Position numbers and translations under genes: made by a program
In this document: positions 1-7,539 of the stretch, in pieces
How positions within the stretch are numbered: position 1 is the first letter of the stretch
How the letters are laid out: every line of letters starts with the position of its first letter
Assembly: GCA_023410675.1 (NCBI GenBank)
Contig: JAEYPM010000067.1
Span: forward strand, 1 to 37,382
Direction of reading: 5' to 3'
Length of the DNA: 37,382 bases
From: Bacillota bacterium
GTDB lineage: Bacteria > Bacillota > Clostridia > Lachnospirales > Cellulosilyticaceae
Notes under the pieces: model-generated
Database searches by the model: none
Seen by the model: only the letters and a program-made list of their open reading frames with translations
What the model was told of the DNA's origin: nothing

Positions 1-39
1 AATAAAAAAAGTGCTAGGAATCTTATATTCCTAACACTT
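1..39 (-). terminator. Terminator of the tRNA unit
   Basis: A 13-bp inverted repeat (9-21 and 27-39, one mismatch, 5-nt loop) is followed on the minus strand by a run of seven T. It lies just after tRNA-Val in the direction of transcription and closes the two-tRNA unit. Confidence 0.85.
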
Positions 40-57
40 AAATCTTTTCAATAAAAA

Positions 58-130
58 TGGTCGCTATAGGGCTCGAACCTATGACCCTCTGCTTGTAAGG
101 CAGATGCTCTCCCAGCTGAGCTAAGCGACC
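58..130 (-). tRNA. tRNA-Val (anticodon TAC)
   Basis: The 73-nt cloverleaf has a 7-bp acceptor stem (GGTCGCT with AGCGACC), a D-arm TAGCTCAGCTGGGAGAGCA, an anticodon loop CTTACAA giving anticodon TAC, and a T-arm GGTTCGAGCC. The discriminator base is A. CCA is not encoded (the next bases are TTT), so the end must be added by tRNA nucleotidyltransferase. It lies 4 nt after tRNA-Met in the same transcript. Confidence 0.96.
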
Positions 131-134
131 AAAG

Positions 135-208
135 TAGCGGAAGACGGATTTGAACCGCCGACACCACGGGTATGAACCGTGTGCTCTAGCCAACTGAGCT
201 ATTCCGCC
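135..208 (-). tRNA. tRNA-Met, elongator type (anticodon CAT)
   Basis: The 74-nt cloverleaf has acceptor GGCGGAA paired with TTCCGCT (a G1-U72 wobble), anticodon loop TTCATAC and T-arm GGTTCAAATCC. The G1-U72 pair resembles Bacillus elongator tRNA-Met as I recall it. Initiator hallmarks (C1/A72 mismatch, three G-C pairs next to the anticodon loop) are absent. A lysidine-modified tRNA-Ile also carries CAT in DNA, but the body here fits Met better. CCA is not encoded. Confidence 0.93.
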
Positions 209-236
209 ATATTATGTTCCTTGTAAGCACTTATGT

Positions 237-265
237 ATTATATACTAAAAATAATACGAGTGCAA
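237..265 (-). promoter_or_regulatory. Sigma-A promoter of the tRNA unit
   Basis: On the minus strand, TTGCAC (260-265) and a perfect TATAAT (237-242) are separated by 17 bp. The predicted start is about 20 nt upstream of tRNA-Met. With the terminator at 1-39 this makes a self-contained transcription unit. Confidence 0.75.
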
Positions 266-318
266 GGCTTTTTTATTTATCATACGACATTAAGATAACA
301 TTCTAGCAAACCCTAAAG

Positions 319-876
319 TCAGGTAAACTGCTCCTTGTTGTTGATAATGTACTGATAATTAAGTTCCTGTAAGTCATCAACATATTTATAAAATTCATCG
401 TCACATTCGTTGAATAGCTTATCAAGAGAATCTGTTAATAATTCATCACACAGAGCCTCTCGCACGTGTTGACCTTTGGGCAATGTACCTTCCAAAGCCA
501 AAAGTGATTTTTTATAAATACTTGCTGTATGATGGGCACCAATTGTACATAAAGCATTTTCAATTTCTTTGGTAAAATCCCCATTAGTATTATAAAAAAA
601 TTGGGAAAACCCTCCATTATTAACCTCTGTCTCAAGTTTTGCGTTCAAATAAAATACTCTTTCTGCCTCAGATAGTTTTTCTATAGCTTCTCCAAAATCG
701 CACTTTCGACACAACCATCCATCCATGGCAATTAGGAATTGGTTCTTATCTGTGATTGTCCAGATGGAATCTAGATCAGCTTCCCATAATGCATTAAAAT
801 CATTGCCTAATTCTTTAATAGTCTTTTTAGCTTCTTTTTGTACTTTTAGCCTTTTAAACCATTTAAACATTGGCAT
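319..876 (-). CDS. DUF4375 / DMP19-family protein
   Basis: This 185-aa soluble protein is recognised by the motif EVNNGGFSQFFYNTNGD near residues 85-101, the hallmark of the DUF4375 (DMP19-like) family. Structural work on DMP19 relatives describes a DNA-mimic role in Neisseria; whether this member acts that way is unknown. There is no signal peptide or membrane segment, and the N-terminus is basic (MPMFKWFKRLK). The start at 876 is chosen because AAAGG lies 6 nt upstream; a second ATG two codons on is possible. It stands alone between the tRNA unit and the two-component/ABC operon and shares no clear operon with either. The family assignment is firm and the function is not. Confidence 0.75.
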   Translation of the reverse strand: MPMFKWFKRLKVQKEAKKTIKELGNDFNALWEADLDSIWTITDKNQFLIAMDGWLCRKCDFGEAIEKLSEAERVFYLNAKLETEVNNGGFSQFFYNTNGDFTKEIENALCTIGAHHTASIYKKSLLALEGTLPKGQHVREALCDELLTDSLDKLFNECDDEFYKYVDDLQELNYQYIINNKEQFT

Positions 877-1052
877 TCACATCCTTTTACTAAAGTAATT
901 AATGCTCTGTCCCTTTATTGTTATGCATTATCATCACCCTAATTATATATACTATTACCAATGTTTTCAATAGTCTTAATATATCCTTCTGTATAATACA
1001 CTTATGACGTTCTTACTTAATCTAGAGTCAAAAATCAGGGCTGAAATAACGG

Positions 1053-1970
1053 CTATTTTCCCTCTGGCAAATCAACCCCATAGGTTAAGTAAATAGAAAA
1101 TACGCCCTCTTTTAATTCTGCCTCTATCACGCCCCCCATATAGCCAACTAACTTTTTTGCAATATAAAGGCCTAGCCCTGTGCCTTTATTATTACGTGAT
1201 TGATCGGCTGTATAGGACCTATTAAATAAATAAGGAATATCTTCAGGAGTCAGTGTTGCCACTTGGTTGCTAAAAATAAAATGCACCTTGTTTTCTTTTT
1301 GTGTGAGGGTAATCTCTAGGTTTTTTTCTCCATAGTGAATGGCATTTTGAATAAGGTTGTGGAAGATGCGTTTTATAGTTACTGGGCAACAATCCATCAT
1401 AACTGGTGCACTTGGAAGATTTAGATTTGGAACTATGCTTTTCCTTTTTAGATCTTCATAGTACTCTGTCAAAACCTCACAGACTAAGTTTAATATATTT
1501 TCTCTTTTTATCTGCATAGGGTACTTTCCTGATTCAATAAGAGAGAGTTCAAAAAAGTTTTGAACAAGTAGATTTAAAGACTTTGCCTTTTTCTCAATAA
1601 TATCAAGATACTCCATTTGTTTATCTATTGGCAAGTCTCCTCTTTTAATCATTTGCACATAGCCAATGACAGAGGTTAAAGGTGTTCTAAGGTCATGTGA
1701 CATATTTGCTATTTCTTTTTTTAATTCTTCTTCCATACGGAGAATTTCTATTTGCTCATTGTGATGCTCATCTAAAGTCTGATTAACCTTTTCAACAAAC
1801 GCCTCTAGTTCACTATCCTTTAAAGTTAGTTGCAAACGCCGATTACTCTTTGATGAACATGACCCTAGTTGTTGTGATAACAACTTCAGTTCCTTGTGTA
1901 TGAAGAATAAACGCTTATAAAGCACACTACACACGATCAGCATAATTCCAAGTAGTAGCAACCACCACAC
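1053..1970 (-). CDS. Sensor histidine kinase of the ABC-transporter operon
   Basis: This 305-aa kinase has one short N-terminal membrane segment (about 1-18), a helical linker, and a HisKA domain with the phospho-acceptor His92 in MSHDLRTPLTS. The HATPase domain has an N-box around Asn209 (HNLIQNAIHYG) and a G-box GTGLGLYIAKKL from residue 263. With a single membrane segment and almost no extracellular loop it resembles intramembrane-sensing kinases that read a partner ABC transporter rather than a ligand-binding domain (inference). It starts with GTG at 1970 behind GAGGTGAGG. It is the last gene of the operon, 33 nt after the permease stop, and its likely partner is the regulator at 3789-4481, three genes upstream in the transcript. 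Confidence 0.9.
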   Translation of the reverse strand: MWWLLLLGIMLIVCSVLYKRLFFIHKELKLLSQQLGSCSSKSNRRLQLTLKDSELEAFVEKVNQTLDEHHNEQIEILRMEEELKKEIANMSHDLRTPLTSVIGYVQMIKRGDLPIDKQMEYLDIIEKKAKSLNLLVQNFFELSLIESGKYPMQIKRENILNLVCEVLTEYYEDLKRKSIVPNLNLPSAPVMMDCCPVTIKRIFHNLIQNAIHYGEKNLEITLTQKENKVHFIFSNQVATLTPEDIPYLFNRSYTADQSRNNKGTGLGLYIAKKLVGYMGGVIEAELKEGVFSIYLTYGVDLPEGK

Positions 1971-2003
1971 AACCTCACCTCTTCTCTGTAATTAATGGTT
2001 AAA

Positions 2004-2780
2004 CTATTTAATGTCTGCTTTGTTAAAATTCATCATCCCTAATGCTATACTACAAATAATAAGGCCTAAAGCAATCAATATATCTCCATAGAACACATTG
2101 AGTTCAAGGGTTGAAAGGGACTCCATATAAGGAATGAGAAGAATCTGTGACACCCACTTTGGCAAGTCAAAGATTAGGATAAGTTGTTGCATAATATTTG
2201 GAAAAATTATAGCACCAATGGATGCCCCAATTGCTCCTGCCACATTACGTATGGATATAGAAATAAGTGTAAAGACACTAGCATAAACTGTAAAAAATAA
2301 CCCTTCCAAGAGAAACAATTTAAATAGTGATAGGATATAGGTGCCTGTAATATCTTTCCCAAATCCAAACAGTATGGTAAAACCAAGCGTATAAGTTACC
2401 GTTACAACAAAAACAAAAAGTGTCCCCACAGCCATAAGTACTAATAACTTCGAACAATATACCTCAAAGCGACTTTTCCCAAGTGCAAGAATATTTTTAA
2501 TGGTTCCCTTACTAAATTCACCTGCTATAAAAATGCCTGCAAATATAGCCATAAACAAAGTAATTGAGTCAAATTCACTCATGATCATGTAAGGCGCATT
2601 CGCCCCTATGATTGGAAAAGCAAATAAAGGCATCTCTGGGTCATTGACAGTAGTTGCTTCACTTACAAACTTAGTCATAACAGATGAGAACAAATAGATG
2701 CATAGTTCAATGAATGTAATGACCTTTAGGCTTTTACTACAGCGCAATTTATAAAACTCAGATCTTAGCAAATTATTCAT
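2004..2780 (-). CDS. ABC-2 type transporter permease
   Basis: This 258-aa integral membrane protein has about six hydrophobic segments and the short N-terminal MNNLLRSEFYKLRCSK typical of ABC-2/LanEG-type permeases. The motif GEFSKGTIKNILALGKSR after the second segment is common in this family. Its start overlaps the ATPase stop by 8 nt and its ribosome site (AGGGGGCG) lies inside the ATPase gene, which implies coupled translation. With the ATPase it probably exports a peptide antibiotic or protects the membrane from one, but the substrate cannot be read from the sequence. There is only one permease gene, so the transporter is either a permease homodimer or lacks a second subunit. Confidence 0.88.
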   Translation of the reverse strand: MNNLLRSEFYKLRCSKSLKVITFIELCIYLFSSVMTKFVSEATTVNDPEMPLFAFPIIGANAPYMIMSEFDSITLFMAIFAGIFIAGEFSKGTIKNILALGKSRFEVYCSKLLVLMAVGTLFVFVVTVTYTLGFTILFGFGKDITGTYILSLFKLFLLEGLFFTVYASVFTLISISIRNVAGAIGASIGAIIFPNIMQQLILIFDLPKWVSQILLIPYMESLSTLELNVFYGDILIALGLIICSIALGMMNFNKADIK

Positions 2781-3693
2781 TTTTTTCGCCCCCTATTAAA
2801 TGCATAAAATATCCTTCTAAATCTTGACCCTTCATAGAGAGCGAACGAATCGGTACGCCTTCTTTGACTAAGCATTCATTGACAATTTCAGAGCGATCTA
2901 GATAATCATATAAATGAATAATATTGCCTGGCATTACTTCAAAAGCATGTGTATGCAATTTCTCATGCAAAATCACGGCTGCCTTCGCTGCATCAAGCGT
3001 ACAAATTTTGATATAGCTTCTACATTCCCTATTCAATTCTTCTTTAGATAGTTGACGAATCAAGTTGCCCTTATGAATAATGCCATAATGTGTAGCCAGT
3101 AAGGATAGCTCTCCCAGTATATGACTTGAAATCAGAATGGTAATATTATGTTTTTCACATAATTCTTTTAATAGTTCACGAATTAATACAATCCCTGCAG
3201 GGTCTAGTCCATTCATGGGCTCATCAAGAATAATAAATTCAGGATGGTGTAATAATGCCTTAGCAAGAGCTAGGCGCTGCTTCATTCCAAGTGAAAAATC
3301 TTTTACCTTTTTTGTTCGGGTATCTGAAAGCTTGACACTACTTAATACTTCTTTAATGCGGTCTTTCCCTGGCGTTCCTGTAAGCAGTCTATAGGCTTCT
3401 AAATTTTGCTCAGCCGTCATTGAGAGGTACAGTGCTGGCATTTCAATAATACTTCCTATGTGGCTACGTTCTACCTCAAGTTTTGGTCCACTTTCCCCAA
3501 ACAATTCAATTTCTCCACTATCACTATGTGTTAGACCACATAGCATCCGTATGAGTGTTGTTTTTCCTGCCCCATTTGCTCCAATAAATCCATAGATTTG
3601 CCCTTTATTAATTTCCATATTTACATTTTCTACCGCATATTGACCGCTATAACTTTTACACAGATCAAAAGTGCGTAAAATATGTTCTTCCAT
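2773..3693 (-). CDS. ABC transporter ATP-binding protein (BcrA/LanF-like)
   Basis: The nucleotide-binding domain has Walker A GANGAGKT (residues 38-45), signature SLGMKQR (134-140) and Walker B FIILDEP (153-159), followed by NGLDP. The C-terminal 80 residues form the accessory domain seen in BcrA-type bacitracin and lantibiotic immunity ATPases. Total length is 306 aa. The ATG at 3693 is chosen over an upstream in-frame GTG (3702) because GAGGTGG then sits at a normal distance and the GTG would be inside it. It is the second gene of the operon, 95 nt after the response regulator, and overlaps the permease. Immunity or detoxification of membrane-active peptides is the likely role, by family and context. 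Confidence 0.9.
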   Translation of the reverse strand: MEEHILRTFDLCKSYSGQYAVENVNMEINKGQIYGFIGANGAGKTTLIRMLCGLTHSDSGEIELFGESGPKLEVERSHIGSIIEMPALYLSMTAEQNLEAYRLLTGTPGKDRIKEVLSSVKLSDTRTKKVKDFSLGMKQRLALAKALLHHPEFIILDEPMNGLDPAGIVLIRELLKELCEKHNITILISSHILGELSLLATHYGIIHKGNLIRQLSKEELNRECRSYIKICTLDAAKAAVILHEKLHTHAFEVMPGNIIHLYDYLDRSEIVNECLVKEGVPIRSLSMKGQDLEGYFMHLIGGEKNE

Positions 3694-3788
3694 TTGTTCC
3701 ACCTCATTTATATTTGATAGATACAGTTTACTAAACTATATTTTAGAAATAATAAAGCAAATCTTAAGAAAGTATAAAGTTTTTTTAT

Positions 3789-4481
3789 CTAATCTGCAAG
3801 CTTAAACCCAATGCCCCAAACCGTTTTAATATATTCATTTTTGAGCTGCCCTGCACTTAACTTAGCTCTTAGGTTGCTTATATGTACATTGACCGTATTC
3901 TCATCTCCCAAAAACTCATCCTGCCATACACTCTCAAAGATATTTGCACGGGTAAATACCTTTTTAGGATGGTTCATGAGCAGATAAAGAATATCAAATT
4001 CCCTTGCTGTAAGTATGCATGCTTTATCGCCAACAAACACTTCTCTAGTGTCTAAATTTAACCGAATATCATGAAACTGAAGCATCTTATAGTCACTCAG
4101 TGGAATAGAAAATTCGCTTACGCGGCGCAGTTGTGCATGAATCCTCGCAGATAGCTCATCAATATCAAATGGTTTCGTAATATAATCATCTGCTCCAACA
4201 AATAGAGCGTCTAGTTTTGTCTTTTTATCTGACTTTGCTGACAAAACAATAACAGGCATCTTCTTATTTTCTCTTAGCTTAGCTAAAACATCTTCCCCTT
4301 TCATACCAGGAAGCATTAGGTCTAATAAAACCAGTTGCCACTCCTTTTCTTTTAGGCACATCATTGCTTCTGTACCAGAATATGCAGCATGCGGCTTATA
4401 CCCTTCTCCACAAAGCATTTCACATATTAGCTGACTAATATCTGTGTCATCCTCAATAACCAATATATTTATATCTTGCAT
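3789..4481 (-). CDS. OmpR/PhoB-family response regulator
   Basis: The protein is 230 aa. The receiver domain (about 4-115) has the acidic pocket E10-D11-D12, the phospho-acceptor Asp54 in LLDLMLPGMKG and Lys103 in ITKPF. A winged-helix DNA-binding domain follows (about 130-228), ending with VNVHISNLRAKL and TVWGIGFKL. It is the first gene of the operon with the ABC transporter and kinase, so it probably activates its own transcription when peptide stress is sensed. GAGGGG precedes the ATG. A short perfect hairpin (TAAGCA-N4-TGCTTA, 4541-4556) upstream could be an operator but is unproven. Confidence 0.93.
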   Translation of the reverse strand: MQDINILVIEDDTDISQLICEMLCGEGYKPHAAYSGTEAMMCLKEKEWQLVLLDLMLPGMKGEDVLAKLRENKKMPVIVLSAKSDKKTKLDALFVGADDYITKPFDIDELSARIHAQLRRVSEFSIPLSDYKMLQFHDIRLNLDTREVFVGDKACILTAREFDILYLLMNHPKKVFTRANIFESVWQDEFLGDENTVNVHISNLRAKLSAGQLKNEYIKTVWGIGFKLAD

Positions 4482-4565
4482 GCTTTCGACCCCTCAATAA
4501 TAAATTCTATATTCAGTTTATCAGACCTTATAGGTATTGTTAAGCAAAAATGCTTAGGCAAGGCA

Positions 4566-4605
4566 ATAAAAAAAGTACCCACTTTTATTTTAAAAGAAAG
4601 TACTT
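4566..4605 (-). terminator. Terminator after the MgtC-family gene
   Basis: On the minus strand a stem starting AAGTAC and closing GTACTT (4573-4578 and 4600-4605), with further pairing inside, is followed by a run of T. It lies 15 nt past the MgtC stop codon. Confidence 0.75.
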
Positions 4606-4619
4606 ATATTAATATCTTT

Positions 4620-5291
4620 TTATAGTTCTTCAATATAGCATACACCTTCAATAGAGCTTAATAGAGATAAAACCTCAGAACGTTGACTTTTTAAAACATG
4701 TTCCAATGTTATCAGTACGCCGACTCCTGCTTCTGCGGATTTAGGCCTACTGATCTCCACACTAGATACCTGTATACCATTTTCCCTAACGCGATTGATA
4801 AAGGACTTAAGATGGATAATATCTTCAAGCTCCATATATAATTCTATCACTTTAGATGTTGCAAACACATAATCATCTAACTTTTGCAGTATAGTCATCA
4901 CCATAAATATGAAAATGCAACCCACTATGGCTCCTTCATAAAAACCTATACCTATAGCAATCCCCATACAAGCTGCCGCCCATAAGCCTGCTGCTGTTGT
5001 AAGGCCTTTAACCTGCCGCATGCCTGTTATTATAATAGTCCCTGCTCCTAAAAAACCTATGCCACTAACTATTTGTGATCCTATTCTTGATGGATCAGAA
5101 ACCCCAAATTCTTGATAAATATATTGCCCTGTCATCATGGCGAGTGCAGCACCTATACACACAAGCACATGGGTTCTAAAGCCTGCAGGCCTTTTTTTAC
5201 TTCCTCTTTCTATGCCTAGCACACCGCCACATAATACAGCTAAAGTTAGTCTTATAAATATTGAAAAGGTATTGATCTCAGCTAAATTCAT
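4620..5291 (-). CDS. MgtC/SapB family membrane protein
   Basis: This 223-aa protein has four or so N-terminal membrane helices with family motifs GGVLGIERG, KRPAGFRTHVLVCIGAA and GIGFLGAGTII, then a C-terminal ACT-like soluble domain of about 70 residues (from residue 150). Family members are linked to magnesium or phosphate homeostasis and, in pathogens, to ATP-synthase modulation; the function here is inferred from family only. The start at 5291 is chosen because GGGGAGGAG lies 4 nt upstream of this ATG. The longer in-frame start at 5336 would add 15 residues that do not look like the family and has no ribosome site. Confidence 0.88.
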   Translation of the reverse strand: MNLAEINTFSIFIRLTLAVLCGGVLGIERGSKKRPAGFRTHVLVCIGAALAMMTGQYIYQEFGVSDPSRIGSQIVSGIGFLGAGTIIITGMRQVKGLTTAAGLWAAACMGIAIGIGFYEGAIVGCIFIFMVMTILQKLDDYVFATSKVIELYMELEDIIHLKSFINRVRENGIQVSSVEISRPKSAEAGVGVLITLEHVLKSQRSEVLSLLSSIEGVCYIEEL

Positions 5292-5381
5292 AAATCTCCT
5301 CCCCATATGCTTCATAGCATAAGCACACGCTATCATTAGTGTTTAAAACATGAACTTTGTATATAGAAGTGCAAGTTATTA

Positions 5382-5430
5382 TAAAAAAGAAACCCTCATT
5401 TCTTAAATAAAATATATTATTTGAGAAATG
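5382..5430 (-). terminator. Terminator after divIC
   Basis: A 14-bp AT-rich inverted repeat (5397-5410 and 5417-5430, 6-nt loop, one wobble pair) is followed on the minus strand by AGGG and then a T-rich run. It lies downstream of the divIC stop and probably ends the sporulation/division operon. Confidence 0.6.
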
Positions 5431-5482
5431 AAAGCTACTTCATATACAGATATACTATTTTTAGATATGCTGACAAATCGCA

Positions 5483-5770
5483 CTAAGGTTTAGGCCGTTC
5501 TTTAAAAACAATGTCTTCTTCCTTAACCATGCCTAATTTTTCTCGTGCAACTTTTTCAATATACTCTGGTGAATCTATTTGCTCAACTTCTTCTTTCATG
5601 GCTTCTATTGTTTCATTTTCTTTTTGGAGCTCTTTTTTAGTACTCGTTATTTCATCATCAACCTTATTAATAAGCCTATTCACTTCTAGTGCCTTAACTG
5701 TTAATAACATAAGTGCAGCAATAGTTGCTATAGTTACTATTCGTACTATAATCTTTCTCCTGTGCATCAT
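5483..5770 (-). CDS. divIC: Septum formation initiator DivIC/FtsB-like
   Basis: This 95-aa protein has a basic N-terminus, one membrane helix (about 9-27), a coiled coil (about 28-66) and the C-terminal family motif EYIEKVAREKLGMVKEED. It is a bitopic division protein that works with DivIB and FtsL at the septum. It is the last gene in the order rqcP, yabP, yabQ, divIC, exactly as in Bacillus, and starts 58 nt after the yabQ stop. The length is normal for the family. Confidence 0.93.
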   Translation of the reverse strand: MMHRRKIIVRIVTIATIAALMLLTVKALEVNRLINKVDDEITSTKKELQKENETIEAMKEEVEQIDSPEYIEKVAREKLGMVKEEDIVFKERPKP

Positions 5771-5828
5771 AAGTTATCCCTACTTTTATCTGATATTAAA
5801 ACGTATCAACTATTGTTTTAATATTATC

Positions 5829-6377
5829 TTACCTTGATTTATTATGTTTGTAAACTGTTTTTTTATTCTTCTTAATCCTTAGCTCCGTTCTAATATCAGC
5901 CTTAGCATGGTACCATCTTCTTTTTATTCGTCTCATTTTATGTTTTCTGATTGTGTTAATCTTAGTATATCTTGTTACTATGTAACGAAGTGGGATATGG
6001 AGTATCCTTAGAATCCATCTTATTGGTATGAGCAGAAGGTTAATGAGCTTATTAATATACTGCTTTACAATGTCAATAATCATAAGACCTATTTTCATAA
6101 AAATTACGCTGAAAGTACAAAAATAAAAGATTCCACCTAATAGGATGCCAATAAACACATAGGGCCTAATCGCTCCATAATTATGATTATAAATCATATA
6201 AAACGCAAAGCCTGCACATATAAGCCAGTATAGCAAGTCCTCTAATTGTACAATTAAATGGGGGTGCTTTATAACATTTCTAAATAAGCGTATTAGATCA
6301 TAGAGTATTCCCATTAAAATACCTATCTGAATACACGCTAAGAACAAATACGTCTGCGTGTTTACAATTTCATTCAT
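5829..6377 (-). CDS. yabQ: Spore cortex biosynthesis protein YabQ
   Basis: This 182-aa membrane protein starts MNEIVNTQTYLFLACIQIG, then has several helices with YDLIRLFRNVIKH (loop after the first helix) and LLYWLICAGFAFYMIY. The C-terminal 60 residues are very basic. YabQ localises to the forespore outer membrane and is needed for cortex formation in Bacillus. The ATG at 6377 is preferred to the GTG two codons upstream because GGTGA then lies 6 nt away. It follows yabP by 14 nt. Confidence 0.9.
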   Translation of the reverse strand: MNEIVNTQTYLFLACIQIGILMGILYDLIRLFRNVIKHPHLIVQLEDLLYWLICAGFAFYMIYNHNYGAIRPYVFIGILLGGIFYFCTFSVIFMKIGLMIIDIVKQYINKLINLLLIPIRWILRILHIPLRYIVTRYTKINTIRKHKMRRIKRRWYHAKADIRTELRIKKNKKTVYKHNKSR

Positions 6378-6391
6378 AGACACTCACCAAC

Positions 6392-6676
6392 TCATCTAAA
6401 AAGTTTTGACATTAGGGAACCTTTTTTCTTGGCTGGTGCTAAGCTATCATGGTAAGTGAGTTCATTCACCTTACCTTCTACTATGAGTTCGCCATCATCA
6501 ACATTCATTTTAATAATATGTAATAATTCACCCTTAATCTCTACATAGCCTTCCTCTGTTTCTAATTCTAGGACTTCTTCATCAAAAGAAAAGACATCTG
6601 TCACACCTGACATAGATAGCCTTTTTCTATCAATCATATTCACAATATGCTTTTTTGCCATTTTATCTTCCATCAT
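6392..6676 (-). CDS. yabP: Sporulation protein YabP
   Basis: This 94-aa soluble protein has the YabP/YqfC signature: NMIDRKRLSMSGVTDVFSFDEEVLELETEEG, then LHIIKMNVDDGELIVEGKV. The family is associated with spore coat or cortex assembly. AAAGGGTGA lies directly upstream of the ATG. It is translationally close to yabQ (14-nt gap) and separated from rqcP by 114 nt that carries a striking pair of repeats, so it may have its own sporulation promoter. Confidence 0.92.
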   Translation of the reverse strand: MMEDKMAKKHIVNMIDRKRLSMSGVTDVFSFDEEVLELETEEGYVEIKGELLHIIKMNVDDGELIVEGKVNELTYHDSLAPAKKKGSLMSKLFR

Positions 6677-6702
6677 TCTTCACCCTTTCAATATCTTCAA
6701 AT

Positions 6703-6761
6703 GAATGTACATTGTAGTAGTCATAGTATCTGTTCTATCTATAATGTACATTCTATATTTA
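6703..6761. repeat. Paired AATGTACATT dyads upstream of yabP
   Basis: The 10-bp palindrome AATGTACATT occurs twice in the 114-nt gap between rqcP and yabP; the outer flanks (GAATGTACATT ... AATGTACATTC) also make the pair an inverted repeat with about 27 bp between. Between them on the minus strand is GATACTAT, which resembles a sigma-E -10 element, but no convincing -35 is visible. An operator or processing site are both possible. Confidence 0.4.
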
Positions 6762-6790
6762 CTATTTATATTGAAAGGATGATGAATTTA

Positions 6791-7030
6791 TTACAGTATC
6801 TGGTACAAGTTATTTGTATCTTCCTTTTTAACATGCTCTTTTATATCTAATACCTGATATCTCATAGGCTGTTGTCCAAATCTAATTTCAATAACATCTC
6901 CTACTTTTACTTCAGCAGATGGTTTGACAACCTTATCATTAATACTTACTCTGCCTTGTTCACAGGCTTCTTGAGCTATTGTACGTCTTTTAATGATACG
7001 TGATAATTTTAAATACTTATCTATTCTCAT
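6791..7030 (-). CDS. rqcP: S4-domain ribosome quality-control protein RqcP (YabO)
   Basis: This 79-aa protein is almost entirely an S4 RNA-binding domain (MRIDKYLKLSRIIKRR ... GRVSINDKVVKPSAEVKVGD). In Bacillus RqcP/YabO binds stalled 50S subunits and assists RqcH in poly-alanine tailing of nascent chains. Length and gene order (mazG, rqcP, yabP) match Bacillus, except that an HU gene lies in between here. The ribosome site is weak (only a purine-rich AGAAAATAG). It is separated from HU by a strong terminator, so it must have its own promoter or depend on readthrough. Confidence 0.9.
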   Translation of the reverse strand: MRIDKYLKLSRIIKRRTIAQEACEQGRVSINDKVVKPSAEVKVGDVIEIRFGQQPMRYQVLDIKEHVKKEDTNNLYQIL

Positions 7031-7147
7031 CTATTTTCTATGGCATCATCTGTTTGCTAGTGAATCTTATGATTTCTAGCAAATCATATATTTGACAGTA
7101 ATCAAATGATGCTCGGCCTCCTTCTGTTCATGTAAATGCTGTGTGAA

Positions 7148-7186
7148 TAATAAAAAATCTACACAATGGTGTCTGTGTAGATTTTT
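7148..7186 (-). terminator. Terminator after the HU gene
   Basis: A perfect 13-bp inverted repeat (7153-7165 and 7174-7186, 8-nt loop) begins with AAAAATCTACACA, and the minus strand continues with T-rich sequence. It lies 17 nt beyond the HU stop. Confidence 0.85.
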
Positions 7187-7202
7187 ATAAGTAATATTTA
7201 TA

Positions 7203-7478
7203 TTAACCTTTTACAATATCCTTTAATGCTTTTCCTGGTTTGAATTTTGGAGCTTTTCCACCTGGAATAGGCACCTCTTGTTTTGTTTGAGGATTTCTTC
7301 CTACACGTGGTTTTCTTTCAATAACTTCAAAGTTACCGAATCCAACTAATGAAATTTTTCCCCCATTTTTTAGCTCTTCCATAACCACATCTTGGAATGC
7401 TTTAAGAGCTTTTTCTGCATCTTTTTTACTCATATCAGCTTTGTTACTCATAGCAGCTACTAATTCAGATTTATTCAT
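7203..7478 (-). CDS. hup: HU-family DNA-binding protein
   Basis: This 91-aa histone-like protein has the full family pattern: MNKSELVAAMSNKADMSKKD at the N-terminus, GFGNFEVIERKPRVGRNPQT (the DNA-binding arm) and a KFKPGKALKD tail. It binds and bends DNA as a dimer and compacts the nucleoid. A strong GGAGG lies 7 nt before the ATG. It is placed between mazG and rqcP, and its own terminator suggests a separately abundant transcript. Confidence 0.96.
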   Translation of the reverse strand: MNKSELVAAMSNKADMSKKDAEKALKAFQDVVMEELKNGGKISLVGFGNFEVIERKPRVGRNPQTKQEVPIPGGKAPKFKPGKALKDIVKG

Positions 7479-7539
7479 TTCATATCCTCCTCTGTTCCTA
7501 TTACTAATATGGATATATGTATTGAAACTTTTGAAACGT

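Noticed and set aside
135..208. tRNA-Ile with lysidine-modified CAT anticodon
   Set aside because: The body (G1-U72, CACGG anticodon stem) resembles elongator tRNA-Met; the Ile2 body differs.
3137..3394. 85-codon plus-strand ORF inside the ABC ATPase gene
   Set aside because: Antisense shadow of a clearly conserved ATPase; Ser/Arg-rich composition typical of antisense frames.
4541..4556. TAAGCA-N4-TGCTTA hairpin upstream of the response regulator
   Set aside because: Too short for a terminator and no T-run; it might be an operator but there is no second copy to support it.
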